A stretch of DNA of 64,000 bases from Ruania zhangjianzhongii (GTDB lineage: Bacteria; Actinomycetota; Actinomycetes; Actinomycetales; Beutenbergiaceae). The position numbers and the translations under genes are program-made. Numbering within the stretch: position 1 is the stretch's first letter; each line of letters opens with the position of its first letter. The stretch is taken from the NCBI RefSeq assembly GCF_008000995.1, contig NZ_CP042828.1, positions 2,046,001 through 2,110,000 of the forward strand, in the 5' to 3' direction. Under the pieces are notes generated by a model, which was given only the letters and a program-made list of their open reading frames with translations, was not told where the DNA came from and made no database searches. This document shows, piece by piece, positions 42,223-50,130 of the stretch.

Positions 42223-44309
42223 ACTCTGCGGACAAGTCCCCGGAGGAGCACCCGGAAACCACCCCGACGCCGGAGGAGCACGCCGAGGCGGAGGAGCACG
42301 CCGAGCCGGAAGAGCATCCGGAAACCACCCCGGCGCCGGAGGAGCACCCGGAAACCACCCCGGCGCTGCGCCATCGGGTGGAGTGGTGGCACCAGCTGCG
42401 ACCGATGACCCGGCGGAGCATCCGGGCCGGCATCGTAGTGCTGGTGACCGGGTTCGTGGCGCTCGTCGTCGGGCTGCTCAGCGCCCAGTACACCGGCTCC
42501 CTCGGTCCGCACGAGGCGGACTACTCGGTCCGGCTGAACGACGAGATTCGGGTGGATATGGGCCCCCTCGGTGCGTTGATCGTCGACTCCCCGCTGCCGC
42601 TGCGGGTGGGCGTGAACGTGCAGGTGAAGGAGATCCCGGTCGGCCTGGCCGCACCCGGTGCGAATCCGATCGCCGGGCTCACCTCCGACCTGCAGGGCTA
42701 CACCCAGTTCTTCGCCAACCCCGAGCCGGCCATCCGCGAGGCTGCCGGCGGGCTGATCACCGATGCGCTTGGCCGGTTCACCCTGCTCTGGTCGATCCAG
42801 CTGCTGATCGTCGCCAGCGCGCGGCTCGCCGGGCACGGGCTGCTCCGGGAGACGATGAAGAACGCGATGCGCCAGCCCGGGGTGGCTCCGCTGACCATGG
42901 CAGTGGTGGTGGCGGTGACGCTGGTGCCGCTCGTGGACGCCACGCGCAGCTCGGGCAACGTCGGCCGTACGTCGGCGGTGCTGGACGGCACCCCGCTCGA
43001 GGATGCGCGGATCACCGGTCGGCTCGCCCCGATCGTGGACTACTACGGCGGCTACGTGGTGGATGCGATCGATAAGAACAGCGAGTTCTACGTCGCCGCC
43101 CAGGCGAATCTCGTCTCGGTGTTCGAGGCGGAGCGAGCGGCCGCAGCACAGGCGAGCGCTGACGAGGAAGGCGCGGAGACCGGTGCCGAGAACACCGATA
43201 CCGATACCGACCCTGGCACCGACTCCGACACCGACACCGACTCCGATACCGACGCCGACGCTGATGCGGACGGGCACGGCCTCGCCTCCGCCGACGCTGC
43301 GGACGGCCAGGAAACCGACACCAACACCGACACCGACACCAACACCGGCGCCGACAGTGACGCCCTAGGGGGCGGGGAGAACCCGACCAGTGCGGAGAGT
43401 GCCTCCGCCGACCAGACCCAGAACGACGAGCCGACCACGGCGGGTGAGCCGACGGCAGCAGGCGAGGAGACGCCGTCGGGCGATGAGGGCTCGGCCGGTG
43501 CCGAGACCGCCGCAGCCGAGGAGGAGCCGGAACTGATCACCGGAGTGATGGTCACCGACCTGCACTGCAACATCGGTATGGCCGAGGTGATCGGAACGGC
43601 GGCAGCCGAGTTCGGCGCCGACCTGATCATCAACGCCGGAGACACGGTGATGGCGGGTACCTCCGTGGAGTCCTACTGCGTGTCGGCGTTCGCGGACGGC
43701 TTCGGCGATCTCCCGGTGGTGTTCGCCGACGGCAACCACGACTCCCGTACCACCACCGAGCAGGAGGTCGAGGCCGGCTGGATCCCGCTGGAGGGCGAAC
43801 CGGTGGAGGTCGCCGGCCTGCGGTTCTTCGGTGACAACGACCCGACGATCAGTTCCCTCGGTCAGCCCACCCGACCCACCCGGGAAGAGACCGTGCTGGA
43901 GATGGGCGACCGGCTCGCCGCCCGCGGCTGCGAGCTGGCCGAAGAGGGTGAACAGGTGGACGTGCTGCTGGTGCACAGTCCGTACGCCGGCCGGCAGATC
44001 ATCGAGGCTGGCTGTGCACCGGTGAGCCTGTCCGGGCACATGCACAATCAGACCGGCCCGCGTCAGCTCGGACTGGGCACCCAGTACATCGGCGCCAGCA
44101 CCGCCGGCGCCGCCGAAGGGTCCCCGACGATCGGTCCGCTGACCCAACCCGCGACGATCACCGCGATCCGGTGGGACCCGGACACCCACCTCCCGGTCGA
44201 CTACCGGATCGTCACCGTGGGCACGGACACCTCCGTGGTGCTCTCGGACTGGACACCGTGGCCAGCGCAACCGACCGAGTTCGTCAGCGGGCAGCAGACC
44301 GAGGAGTGA
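42219..44309 (+). CDS. Membrane-anchored metallophosphoesterase with acidic repeat
   Basis: 696-aa protein. A repetitive Glu/Pro/Thr N-terminus (EEHPETTP units) precedes helix IVVLVTGFVALVVGLLSA near residue 70; a second helix pair lies near 185-245. The linker about 300-430 is extremely acidic, with a run of Asp-Thr/Asp-Ser dipeptides, like calcium-binding or extended wall-spanning segments. The C-terminal calcineurin-type phosphoesterase has TDLHCN, NAGDTVMAG, DGNHDS and SGHMHN, i.e. the complete two-metal site. Topology suggests an extracytoplasmic catalytic domain. GTG 42219 is coupled to the upstream lipoprotein gene. Substrate unknown. Confidence 0.85.
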   Translation: MNSADKSPEEHPETTPTPEEHAEAEEHAEPEEHPETTPAPEEHPETTPALRHRVEWWHQLRPMTRRSIRAGIVVLVTGFVALVVGLLSAQYTGSLGPHEADYSVRLNDEIRVDMGPLGALIVDSPLPLRVGVNVQVKEIPVGLAAPGANPIAGLTSDLQGYTQFFANPEPAIREAAGGLITDALGRFTLLWSIQLLIVASARLAGHGLLRETMKNAMRQPGVAPLTMAVVVAVTLVPLVDATRSSGNVGRTSAVLDGTPLEDARITGRLAPIVDYYGGYVVDAIDKNSEFYVAAQANLVSVFEAERAAAAQASADEEGAETGAENTDTDTDPGTDSDTDTDSDTDADADADGHGLASADAADGQETDTNTDTDTNTGADSDALGGGENPTSAESASADQTQNDEPTTAGEPTAAGEETPSGDEGSAGAETAAAEEEPELITGVMVTDLHCNIGMAEVIGTAAAEFGADLIINAGDTVMAGTSVESYCVSAFADGFGDLPVVFADGNHDSRTTTEQEVEAGWIPLEGEPVEVAGLRFFGDNDPTISSLGQPTRPTREETVLEMGDRLAARGCELAEEGEQVDVLLVHSPYAGRQIIEAGCAPVSLSGHMHNQTGPRQLGLGTQYIGASTAGAAEGSPTIGPLTQPATITAIRWDPDTHLPVDYRIVTVGTDTSVVLSDWTPWPAQPTEFVSGQQTEE
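43195..43356 (+). repeat. Asp/Thr-coding short tandem repeats
   Basis: Six-base units of the type accgac/accgat repeat over 43195-43270 and again over about 43312-43356, encoding runs of Asp-Thr, Asp-Ser and Asn-Thr dipeptides. The nucleotide repetition points to slippage; the protein effect is a long acidic linker. Confidence 0.85.
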
Positions 44310-44349
44310 GCATGCCGCATACTGGGGACACCCCGCAGCGAGGAGCATC

Positions 44350-45033
44350 GTGAGCACGGAACGTCAGCCTGCCGACGTGGTGGACCAGAACGCCGAGGAC
44401 GATCTGGAGGAGCCGACCGGCACCGACGCCGGCGCGTCGGTAGCCGTGAGCCCTGGACGGGCCCGGCGCAGTTACGCCATTCTCGCGCTGATCACCGGTG
44501 TACTCGGTGCGTTCTCCGCACTGGAGCTGATGCTCGACCACATCCGCATCCTCACCGACCCGAACTTCGTCCCGGCCTGCGATATCAACCCGCTGATCGG
44601 CTGCGGCATCTTCCTGGAGAGCTGGCAGGCGAAGGTCTTCGGGCTGCCGAACCCGGTGATCGGTCTGCTCGCGTTCCCCGTGGTGCTGGTCACCGGCGCC
44701 CTGCTCGCCGGTAGGGTGCGGCTGCCGCGCTGGTACTGGCGTGGCCTGCTCGCGGGCGCGACGTTCGGCATCGGCTTCGTCACCTGGCTGCAGTACCAGG
44801 CGATCACCCAGATCGGCGCGCTCTGCCCGTACTGCCTGGTGGTGTGGGCCGTGATGATCCCGTTCTTCGTGCACACCGTGGCGGCGACCCTGGAGAACGG
44901 GGCGCTGCCAGGGCGCCCGGGCCTGCGCCGGTTCGTGACCGGCAACGCCTGGCTGATCACCGCGCTCTGGTACCTGGTAGTGGTGGCCGCGGCGATCATC
45001 GGGCTGGGTGACGCCTGGCTCACGGTGTTCTGA
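44350..45033 (+). CDS. Vitamin K epoxide reductase (VKOR) family protein
   Basis: 227-aa integral membrane protein that in actinobacteria reoxidises DsbA-type proteins with quinone, the functional counterpart of DsbB. The four key cysteines are present: loop pair Cys77 (VPACDINP) and Cys85 (IGCG), and the active-site Cys159-Pro-Tyr-Cys162. About five hydrophobic helices are visible after an acidic cytosolic N-terminus. GTG 44350 has AGGAG. It lies just downstream of the exported phosphoesterase, suggesting that exported proteins of this locus need disulfides. Confidence 0.93.
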   Translation: MSTERQPADVVDQNAEDDLEEPTGTDAGASVAVSPGRARRSYAILALITGVLGAFSALELMLDHIRILTDPNFVPACDINPLIGCGIFLESWQAKVFGLPNPVIGLLAFPVVLVTGALLAGRVRLPRWYWRGLLAGATFGIGFVTWLQYQAITQIGALCPYCLVVWAVMIPFFVHTVAATLENGALPGRPGLRRFVTGNAWLITALWYLVVVAAAIIGLGDAWLTVF

Positions 45034-45137
45034 TGCCCGCTGCGCCCCCGCGCTCCTGCCACGGGCTGGCGCTGACAGCTGGCGCGCGGTGCAGCCACCG
45101 GGAGGTGGGGGCCGCTGAAGCGGTCTCCCTGGAGCAA

Positions 45138-45755
45138 GTGCAGCTCCCGGAGTCGACGGTGACTCAGGACTATCTGAAAGCGATCTACACGCTGGGGGAG
45201 TGGGGCGAGCCCGGGGCCAGCGCTTCGGAGCTGGCGGCCCGCCTCGAGGTCGGCGCCTCGACCGTCACCGAGAACGTGCAGCGGCTGGCGGCTGCCTCTC
45301 TGGTGCACTACCAGCCGTACCGGCGGATCACCCTCACCGACGCCGGGCAGCTGGCCGCGTTGGCGATGGTGCGCCGGCACCGGCTGGTCGAGACCTATCT
45401 CGCCCTGGCCCTGGACTACCGGTGGGACGAGGTGCACGAGGATGCGGAACGGCTCGAGCACTCCGTCTCCGCACTGCTGATGCGGCGCATGGACGCCCAC
45501 CTCGACACGCCACTGCGGGATCCGCACGGGGACCCGATCCCGCAGCTGGACGGCCGGGTGGTCACCCCACCGGCGCACCGGTTGGACGAGGTGTATCCAG
45601 GCACCCGGGCACGGATCGCCCGGATCAGCGATGCGGAGCCGGAGCTGCTCCGGGAGATCACCGAGGCGGGCCTGGGCCTGGACGACGAGCTGGTCTCCGA
45701 TGCCAGCGGGCTCAGCCCAGCGGCCACGGCGGCGATCTGGGTGATCGCCGCCTGA
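45138..45755 (+). CDS. DtxR/MntR family metal-dependent regulator
   Basis: 205-aa metalloregulator. The winged helix begins VTQDYLKAIYTLGEWGEPGA and includes the recognition helix VGASTVTENVQRLAAASL. The dimerisation part has the metal-ligand region RRHRLVETYLAL and HEDAERLEHSVS, and the C-terminus resembles a short FeoA/SH3-like end. GTG 45138 is preferred because GGAG precedes it and it leaves about eight residues before the DNA-binding helix, as in MntR. A longer start at ATG 45033, overlapping the VKOR stop by one base, would add 35 unconserved residues. It likely senses Mn or Fe. Confidence 0.85.
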   Translation: MQLPESTVTQDYLKAIYTLGEWGEPGASASELAARLEVGASTVTENVQRLAAASLVHYQPYRRITLTDAGQLAALAMVRRHRLVETYLALALDYRWDEVHEDAERLEHSVSALLMRRMDAHLDTPLRDPHGDPIPQLDGRVVTPPAHRLDEVYPGTRARIARISDAEPELLREITEAGLGLDDELVSDASGLSPAATAAIWVIAA

Positions 45756-45782
45756 ACTGCCGGCCGCCGGCAGGTCGGGCGG

Positions 45783-46856
45783 CTAGTGGCTGCCCGCTGC
45801 CCGCGGTGAGTGCTGGTGCCGGGGCAGACGCCGGGAATCGTCCCGGATCACGCCGACCAGCTCCTCCAGCACGTCCTCGAGGGTGACCACACCCACTGCC
45901 TGGCCCTCGGCGCGGACCTCGGCCAGATGGGCACCGGCGGACTGCATGGTCACCAGCGCGGTGCGCAGCGTGTCCGCGGCGTCGATCACCGGCAGCGGTC
46001 GGACCGCATCGTCGGTGATCGGGCGCTGGCGCAGCTGGGCATCGGTGGAGAGCAGGTCCTTGATGTGCACGTACCCGGCGAGCGAGCCGTCCTCGCGCTG
46101 CACCGGGAAGCGGGAGAAGCCTTCGGCCGCGACCGCCTCCGCCCCCGCCGGGGTGACATGCTCGGGCAACGTCCGCACCGTGGGCAGGGTGAGCAGCACC
46201 TTCTCCACCCCACGATCGGCGAACTGCAGGGCGCCCATCAGCAGCCGTTCGTCGTTCAGCTCCAGCAGCCCGCCAGTACGAGACTCGGCAACCAGACCGG
46301 CCACCTCGTCCCGGGTGAAGGTCGAGGCCACCTCGTTGCGGGGCTGCACCCGCATCAGCCGCAGCCCGAGGTTCGCGATCTGGTTCAGCAACCACAGCAC
46401 CGGGTGCCCGATCCGCACCAGCAGGACCAGCGGCGGGCCGAGGGCCAGCGCCGAACGGTCCGGCCCGGCCAGTGCGATGTTCTTCGGCACCATCTCACCG
46501 AGCACCACGTGCAGGGTGGTGATCAGTGCGAACGCGATCACGAACGCGATCGGATGCACCAGCGAGGCGCTCACCCCGAGCGCTGCGAGCGGACTCTCCA
46601 GGGCGTGTGCGATCACCGGTTCGCTGACCGAGAGCAGCAGCAGCGAGCAGATGGTGATGCCCAGCTGCGCGCCGGCCATCATCAGGGAGACGTGCTCCAT
46701 CGCGTACAGGGTGATCTTCGCCATCCGGTGCCCGGCTTTGGCCCGGGGCTCGATCGTGGTGCGCCGGGCCGCGATCAGGGCGAACTCCGCGCCCACGAAG
46801 AACGCGTTCAAGGCCAGCAACGCCGCAGTCAGGGCGAGGGTCCAGGCGGTGCTCAC
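45783..46856 (-). CDS. CNNM/CorC-type CBS domain membrane protein
   Basis: 357-aa protein with an N-terminal DUF21 membrane domain (NAFFVGAEFALIAARR, GAQLGITICSLLLLSVSEP, VVLGEMVPKNIAL) and two CBS domains (about 205-330; LPTVRTLPEHV, AVGVVTLEDVLEELVGVI). Relatives are annotated hemolysin-like but are linked to Mg or Co efflux. It lacks the CorC/HlyC C-terminal domain that its upstream partner has. GTG 46856 overlaps the partner's stop as GTGA, so they are translated together and may form a heteromer. Confidence 0.92.
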   Translation of the reverse strand: MSTAWTLALTAALLALNAFFVGAEFALIAARRTTIEPRAKAGHRMAKITLYAMEHVSLMMAGAQLGITICSLLLLSVSEPVIAHALESPLAALGVSASLVHPIAFVIAFALITTLHVVLGEMVPKNIALAGPDRSALALGPPLVLLVRIGHPVLWLLNQIANLGLRLMRVQPRNEVASTFTRDEVAGLVAESRTGGLLELNDERLLMGALQFADRGVEKVLLTLPTVRTLPEHVTPAGAEAVAAEGFSRFPVQREDGSLAGYVHIKDLLSTDAQLRQRPITDDAVRPLPVIDAADTLRTALVTMQSAGAHLAEVRAEGQAVGVVTLEDVLEELVGVIRDDSRRLPRHQHSPRAAGSH

Positions 46857-48229
46857 TCCGCCACCTCCTTGGCCGCGGCTGGTTCGGCGTGCAGCCGCAC
46901 CTCATCCACCCGGTGCCGGTCCATCGCGGTCACCTGCACGGTCACATCCAGCTCGTCGGCGCTGTCGTCGCTGTCGGCGACGGCGGCGCGCACGGTGATC
47001 ACATCGCCCACCTCGGGCAGCCGGTCGAGCTGATCGGCGAGCAGACCGGCCACTGTGTCGTAGGCCTCGCCCACGGGGAGGTCGATCTCGGTGAGATCGG
47101 CGACCTCATCGATGCGGAGCAGACCGGGCAACGTCCAGTCACCGTCCGGCTCGACCCGAGCCTCCAGCTCGTCCTCGTCGTGTTCGTCCCGGACCTCGCC
47201 GACGATCTCCTCGACCAGGTCCTCCAGAGTGATCAGGCCGGCCAGTGAGCCGAACTCGTCGATCACCAGCGCCATCTGCAGGCCGCCGGCGCGCAGATCG
47301 TCGAGCAGTGTGTCCAGCTCCAGCGAGTCCGGCACCATCGTGGCCGGGGTGAGGGCCTCGGCCACTGTGCGTTCGTCGCGCTCCTCGAACGGCACCGCCA
47401 GCGCAGCCCGGATGTGCACCAGACCGCGGACCTCGGTGCTGGTGTGCCCGTCGGCCTGGATCAGCTCGATCACCGGGAACCGGGAGTGCCCGGTCGCCTT
47501 CGCGGTGCTGACCAGCGTGCTCAGCGAGTCCTCGGGGCGCAGGCTGTCCAGCTGGGACCGCGGGGTCATCGCGTCCCGGGCGCGCCGGTCGGAGAAGACG
47601 AGTGAGCGTTCCACCAGCTCCGCGGTGTCCGAGGCCAGCGTGCCCTCGTTCGCCGAGTGCCGCACCAGAGCGGCGAGCTCTTCGGCAGAGCGTGCCGAGG
47701 CGAGCTCCTCCTGCGGCTGGATGCCGAACATCCGCAGGATCGCGTTCGCCGCGCCGTTGAACAGCCGGATCGGCCAGGTGTTGATCCAGGTGAAGGCGCG
47801 CTGGAAGTTCACCACCGCCCGGGCTACCCGCATCGGATCGGCGATGGCGAGGTTCTTCGGAATCAGCTCGCCGAGGATCATCGTGACCGCCGTGGCGATC
47901 ACCATCGCCAGGGTGAGGGAGAGGGAGCGGGCCGCGGTCTCGCTCAGTCCCATCCCCAGCAGGGTGGGCTGGATCAGGCGGGACAGTGACGGCTCGGCCA
48001 GATACCCGATGGTCAGGTTGGTCACGGTGATGCCCAGCTGAGCACCGGAGAGCTGGGTGGACAGCGTCCGCAGGGCGGCGAGCACCCGCTGTGCCTTGCG
48101 GTCACCGCCGGCCGCAGCCGCCTCCACCGCGGACCGGTTGATGGTGACAAAGGCGAACTCGGCGGCCACGAAGCCGCCGCAGGCGAGGACCAGCAGCAGG
48201 GCGATGGCCAGCAGCACGATCTCGATCAT
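46853..48229 (-). CDS. CNNM/CorC-type protein with CBS and CorC domains
   Basis: 458-aa protein: DUF21 membrane part (residues about 1-190, with FVAAEFAFVTINRS and MILGELIPKNLAIA), CBS pair (about 215-340, ending LAGLITLEDLVEEIVGEV) and a C-terminal transporter-associated CorC/HlyC domain (about 355-440). It is probably a divalent-cation transporter or its regulator. ATG 48229 overlaps the stop of a small upstream frame (ATGA). A DtxR/MntR-type gene lies nearby on the other strand, a loose metal-homeostasis link. Confidence 0.93.
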   Translation of the reverse strand: MIEIVLLAIALLLVLACGGFVAAEFAFVTINRSAVEAAAAGGDRKAQRVLAALRTLSTQLSGAQLGITVTNLTIGYLAEPSLSRLIQPTLLGMGLSETAARSLSLTLAMVIATAVTMILGELIPKNLAIADPMRVARAVVNFQRAFTWINTWPIRLFNGAANAILRMFGIQPQEELASARSAEELAALVRHSANEGTLASDTAELVERSLVFSDRRARDAMTPRSQLDSLRPEDSLSTLVSTAKATGHSRFPVIELIQADGHTSTEVRGLVHIRAALAVPFEERDERTVAEALTPATMVPDSLELDTLLDDLRAGGLQMALVIDEFGSLAGLITLEDLVEEIVGEVRDEHDEDELEARVEPDGDWTLPGLLRIDEVADLTEIDLPVGEAYDTVAGLLADQLDRLPEVGDVITVRAAVADSDDSADELDVTVQVTAMDRHRVDEVRLHAEPAAAKEVAE

Positions 48230-48396
48230 CGGATCGGCTCGCGGTGGCCCCGGTGGGTCTCGCTCGGTCGATCAGGCCCGGTCGTCCCGGGCCAGGGTCT
48301 GTGACCCTCCATGGAGTCCGAGTCTGCGTCCCCGGCTGCGCTGTCGGGGTGAGATCGGTGGCCGTCGGTACTGTCAGAGTCGCCGGTGGCGCTCAT
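48226..48396 (-). CDS. Possible small acidic/His-rich protein, 56 aa
   Basis: Short frame starting at ATG 48396 with GGAG three bases upstream, ending with a TGA that overlaps the CBS protein start as ATGA. It encodes a Ser/Asp/His-rich peptide with an internal duplication (DSDSTDGHRSHP and DSDSMEGHRPWP). The coupling suggests it is translated, perhaps as a leader or a metal-related small protein. No family is recognised, so the call is tentative. Confidence 0.4.
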   Translation of the reverse strand: MSATGDSDSTDGHRSHPDSAAGDADSDSMEGHRPWPGTTGPDRPSETHRGHREPIR

Positions 48397-48488
48397 GGTC
48401 TCCATCCTGTGAGTACGTCCCCACGGTGGGGATGAGCGATATCTTACGCATAGCAAACGGTGGTTCTGTGCTGGTGTGATGAAGTGAA

Positions 48489-49193
48489 CTATCCGGCGTG
48501 CGGGGCACGGGCGATCTGCGCGGCCAGGTGTCCGGCGCCGTAGCCGTTGTCGATGTTCACCACCGCGACCCCGGGGGCACAGGCGTTCAGCATGGTCAGC
48601 AGCGGGGCGATTCCGCCGAACGCGGCGCCGTAGCCGATCGACGTGGGCAGGGCGACCACCGGTACCTCGACCAGTCCTGCCACGACGGAGGGCAGTGCCC
48701 CGTCCATCCCGGCGGCGACCACGATCGCGTCCGCACGGCGCAGGTCTGGCACCCGGGCGAGCAGCCGGTGCAGCCCGGCCACGCCGACGTCGGCGATCAG
48801 CTCGCTGCGCCGGCCCAGGTAGCGGGCGGTCAGCTGGGCCTCCAGGGCGACCGGGAGATCGGAGGTGCCGGCGGTGAGGGTGAGCACCAGGCCACCGGTC
48901 GGCGGCGGGGGAGCGGGTGGCCAGGCCAGCAGGTGTGCTTCCGGGTGGTGCGCCGCCTCCGGCAGCACCGCGAGCACGGCCGCGGCCTGCTCGGCGTCGG
49001 CGCGGGTGAACAGCGCGCTCCCACCGCCGTTGTGCTCGCGTAACCGGCTGGCGATGACTCTCAGCTGCGCGGAAGTCTTGCCCGCGCAGTACACCGCTTC
49101 CGGGTAGCCGCGGCGGCGGAACCGGTCGGTATCGAGGTTGGCGATCAGCTCCGGGTCCAACCCGCCCGGGTGATCGGCGCAGTGCTCGGTCAC
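48489..49193 (-). CDS. larB: LarB-type nickel-pincer cofactor biosynthesis protein
   Basis: 234-aa enzyme of the LarB family, which carboxylates and hydrolyses nicotinic acid adenine dinucleotide to pyridinium-3,5-biscarboxylate mononucleotide, the first step of the nickel-pincer nucleotide cofactor. Diagnostic blocks are GYPEAVYCAGKT, LTAGTSDLPVALEA, DVGVAGLHRLL, AIVVAAGMDGALPSVVAGLV and TSIGYGAAFGGIAPLLTML. GTG 49193 follows larE by 16 bp. The gene order is gnd, larE, larB. Confidence 0.93.
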   Translation of the reverse strand: MTEHCADHPGGLDPELIANLDTDRFRRRGYPEAVYCAGKTSAQLRVIASRLREHNGGGSALFTRADAEQAAAVLAVLPEAAHHPEAHLLAWPPAPPPPTGGLVLTLTAGTSDLPVALEAQLTARYLGRRSELIADVGVAGLHRLLARVPDLRRADAIVVAAGMDGALPSVVAGLVEVPVVALPTSIGYGAAFGGIAPLLTMLNACAPGVAVVNIDNGYGAGHLAAQIARAPHAG

Positions 49194-49209
49194 AGCAGGT
49201 GAGCCTCGC

Positions 49210-50127
49210 TCACGGGACCGGTCGGGGCACGGCGGTGCCCGGTGGGCCGGTCCGTCCGGCGTTCAGGATGGACAGGGTGAACGCCCCGGACTGGATCCCG
49301 CGCAGGTCCACGGTGGCGAAGCCGAACCCGGCGTCGGTGGCGAGCCGATGGATCGCGGTGCGCAGCTGCGGACCCGCTGCCCGTTCGATCTCGCCGGGGG
49401 GCAGCTCGATCCGGGCGATCTCGCCGTGGTGGCGTACCCGGGAGTCGCTGAAGCCGAGCCGGCGCAGACCCGCCTCGACCTGTTCCACCTGCTGCAGCTT
49501 GGCCGGGGTGACCTCCTGATGGTGCGGAATCCGCGAGGCCAGGCAGGGGGCGGCCGGCTTGTCCGCACACGGCAGCGCCATCGCCCGAGCGATCTCGCGG
49601 ACCAGCTCCTTGGTGGCGCCGGCGTCGGCCAGCGGGCGCAGGACTCGGTGGTTGGTGGCCGCCTGGGCGCCAGGACGGTCCGGGCGAGCAGCGTCGTCGG
49701 CGTTCTCCCCATAGGCCACGGAGACGAGCCCGTGCGCGGTGACCACCTCGTCGGAGATGCGGGTGAAGAGCTCGTCCTTGCAGAAGAAGCACCGGTCCAC
49801 ATCGTTCGCGCGGTACCCGGCGCTCTCCTCCTCATGGGTGGCCACCTCCACCACCCGGGCGCCGATGAACGCCGCCACCTCGTGGGCGGCGGCCCGTTCG
49901 TCGGCGGCCAGGCTCGGGGAGATGCCGAGGATCGCCAGCACATCCTGATCGCCGAGCTCGGCCACGGCCAGCGCGAGCAGCACCGCCGAGTCCACACCAC
50001 CGGAGAAGGCCACCCCGAGCCGCCCGGCTCCTGCCATCGTCTCCCGGGCGCGGGCAGCGACGGCAGCCGCTTCGGGACCGAGGCCGGTGAGGGCCTCGGC
50101 AAGCGTGCTGCTCCCAGTGGCGACCAC
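49210..50127 (-). CDS. larE: LarE, ATP-dependent sacrificial sulfur transferase
   Basis: 305-aa PP-loop enzyme that inserts sulfur into the LarB product. The ATP-pyrophosphatase motif SGGVDS is at residues 42-47, and CFFCKDEL follows. Cys195 in KPAAPCLASR corresponds to the sacrificial Cys176 of Lactobacillus LarE, so this is a Cys-type single-turnover donor by family logic. GTG 50127 is 3 bp after the gnd stop. LarC, the nickel-inserting protein, is not in this window. Confidence 0.94.
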   Translation of the reverse strand: MVATGSSTLAEALTGLGPEAAAVAARARETMAGAGRLGVAFSGGVDSAVLLALAVAELGDQDVLAILGISPSLAADERAAAHEVAAFIGARVVEVATHEEESAGYRANDVDRCFFCKDELFTRISDEVVTAHGLVSVAYGENADDAARPDRPGAQAATNHRVLRPLADAGATKELVREIARAMALPCADKPAAPCLASRIPHHQEVTPAKLQQVEQVEAGLRRLGFSDSRVRHHGEIARIELPPGEIERAAGPQLRTAIHRLATDAGFGFATVDLRGIQSGAFTLSILNAGRTGPPGTAVPRPVP

Positions 50128-50130
50128 TGC

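Noticed and set aside
43195-43356. CRISPR-like array from the short repeats in the phosphoesterase gene
   Set aside because: Units are 6 bp, contiguous and in frame, with no spacers; it is a coding microsatellite.
45033-45137. ATG 45033 as the start of the DtxR/MntR-type gene
   Set aside because: It would add 35 residues with no resemblance to the family and lacks a ribosome site, although one-base coupling to the VKOR stop keeps it possible.
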